Below are positions 13,976 to 14,643 of a stretch of 14,643 nt of DNA, piece after piece. The notes below the pieces were generated by a model that was given only the letters and a program-made list of their open reading frames with translations, ran no database searches and was not told the DNA's origin. Where the stretch lies: the NCBI GenBank assembly GCA_028874675.1, contig JAPPJA010000567.1, forward strand, positions 1 through 14,643, given 5' to 3'. The translations under genes and the position numbers were made by a program. This DNA comes from Chloroflexota bacterium. GTDB lineage: Bacteria; Chloroflexota; Dehalococcoidia; Lucifugimonadales; UBA3495. Numbering within the stretch: position 1 is the stretch's first letter; each line of letters starts with the position of its first letter.

Positions 13976-14643
13976 ATGCCTTCATATCCACTCCGACCCT
14001 GTACCCCGGGCGCCGCCAGGCTTCTTGTTTCCAGGTTCGCAACCTTGACGGCCATTTTGGCTGTCCTCCTGGCCGGCACTGCCTGTCTGTCCCCCAGCGG
14101 CGGTGGCGGAGACATCCCCGAGCTGGGCGGGCCCCAATACAGCGCGCTGATGGTTAGTTCCGATCTGGCCAGGGGCCCGAACCGCCTCATTTTTGCCCTG
14201 GTGGACCGCAACAACGTCCCGGTAAACGCTGATGTCGCCACCGTGGTCCCAATGTTCACACCGCCGGGAGGCGCCGGCCCCCAGGCGAAAGAGGCAATAG
14301 CAGCCCACTTTCAGTCCTGGCCTCCCGAGGGCAGTGGAAGGGGAGTCTTTGTGGCCGAGATGGAATTTGACGTTGCCGGCGAGGCCACCAGGCAGCATCC
14401 TGGGCTTTGGGAACTAAAGATATCCGCCACGAATGCGGCTGGCATGACAGTTGAGACCACAACCGCCGTGAGGGTCGGCGACAACCCGGCTACCCCGGCG
14501 ATAGGCTCGCCTGCGCCCCGCAGCGACACCCCCACCTTCGACCAGGTTGACGATCTGGCCGAAATCTCCAGCGATCCGAACCCCGACCCTGGTTTCTATC
14601 AGCTGTCGGTGGCCGACGCCCTGGACGTTGGTAAGCCCCTGGT
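13976..14643 (+). CDS. Probable lipoprotein with an extracytoplasmic domain, cut by the right edge
   Basis: An open frame runs from the ATG at 13976 to the window end (222 codons, no stop). It has a basic N-terminus, a hydrophobic segment (about 22-36) and a Cys at 37 in LAGTAC, an imperfect lipobox since residue -3 is Gly. A Gly/Ser linker follows, then a beta-rich domain (about 54-165; NRLIFALVDRNNVPVNADV) of the kind seen in surface immunoglobulin-like folds. After a Pro/Ser/Thr-rich linker the frame ends in DPNPDPGFYQLSVADALDVGKPL. From memory, that phrase resembles the segment before a redoxin domain in some Chloroflexota membrane-anchored thioredoxin-like proteins; the domain itself lies outside the window. 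No strong ribosome-binding site is visible. Confidence 0.65.
   Translation, partial: MPSYPLRPCTPGAARLLVSRFATLTAILAVLLAGTACLSPSGGGGDIPELGGPQYSALMVSSDLARGPNRLIFALVDRNNVPVNADVATVVPMFTPPGGAGPQAKEAIAAHFQSWPPEGSGRGVFVAEMEFDVAGEATRQHPGLWELKISATNAAGMTVETTTAVRVGDNPATPAIGSPAPRSDTPTFDQVDDLAEISSDPNPDPGFYQLSVADALDVGKPL

Noticed and set aside
1..14643. CRISPR array, mobile element, phage or toxin-antitoxin module
   Set aside because: No spaced direct repeats, transposase or integrase motifs, or small paired toxin/antitoxin-like frames were seen.

Overview
This window looks like a piece of chromosome from a high-GC bacterium. The most likely source is an uncultivated Chloroflexota lineage of the Dehalococcoidia/SAR202 type. 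That placement is inferred from gene content: an ETF pair, an FMN/F420-type luciferase-like monooxygenase, a DAO-family oxidase, a tandem carboxymuconolactone-decarboxylase protein, an MmgE/PrpD protein, a CxxC-x17-CxxC zinc-ribbon protein, and a HerA ATPase paired with a HAS-barrel protein of a kind I also recall from cyanobacteria. No rRNA, tRNA, CRISPR array, transposase, integrase or phage gene is visible.

Layout. 1-1148 (+): the end of a probable etfB, then etfA. 1182-4425 (-): panC, a HerA-family DNA-translocase ATPase and a HAS-barrel partner, the last two overlapping as GTGA. A divergent promoter region at about 4475-4575 separates them from a 6PGDH-like oxidoreductase (+). That gene converges on a small cupin gene (-) across a strong bidirectional terminator. 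The cupin gene and a ferritin gene (+) diverge from a 366-base regulatory region holding a clean palindrome. Next on + come a zinc-ribbon protein with a TTG start and its own terminator, a DAO-type flavoprotein oxidase, a small ABM-like monooxygenase with a palindrome in its leader and a strong terminator behind it, and an LLM-class monooxygenase with a good sigma-70-type promoter. A three-gene operon (10657-13745) follows: two-domain CMD protein, alpha/beta hydrolase, MmgE/PrpD. The right edge cuts a lipoprotein-like gene.

How the genes work together. The left part is housekeeping: flavin electron transfer, pantothenate synthesis and DNA processing. The middle and right parts are mainly redox and catabolic enzymes. 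The CMD and hydrolase pair resembles the last steps of ring-cleavage-product catabolism (PcaC/PcaD-like). With MmgE/PrpD in the same operon and an LLM monooxygenase just upstream, this could be a small catabolic route for a cyclic or lactone-forming substrate. The substrate cannot be read from the sequence. Ferritin, the cupin and the lipoprotein may belong to iron and redox homeostasis.

No clearly new molecular system is proven here. The best leads are the HAS-barrel/HerA pair without a visible NurA nuclease, the CMD-hydrolase-MmgE/PrpD operon (whose hydrolase has Thr at the usual nucleophilic Ser position), and perfect inverted repeats placed at or near three promoters.
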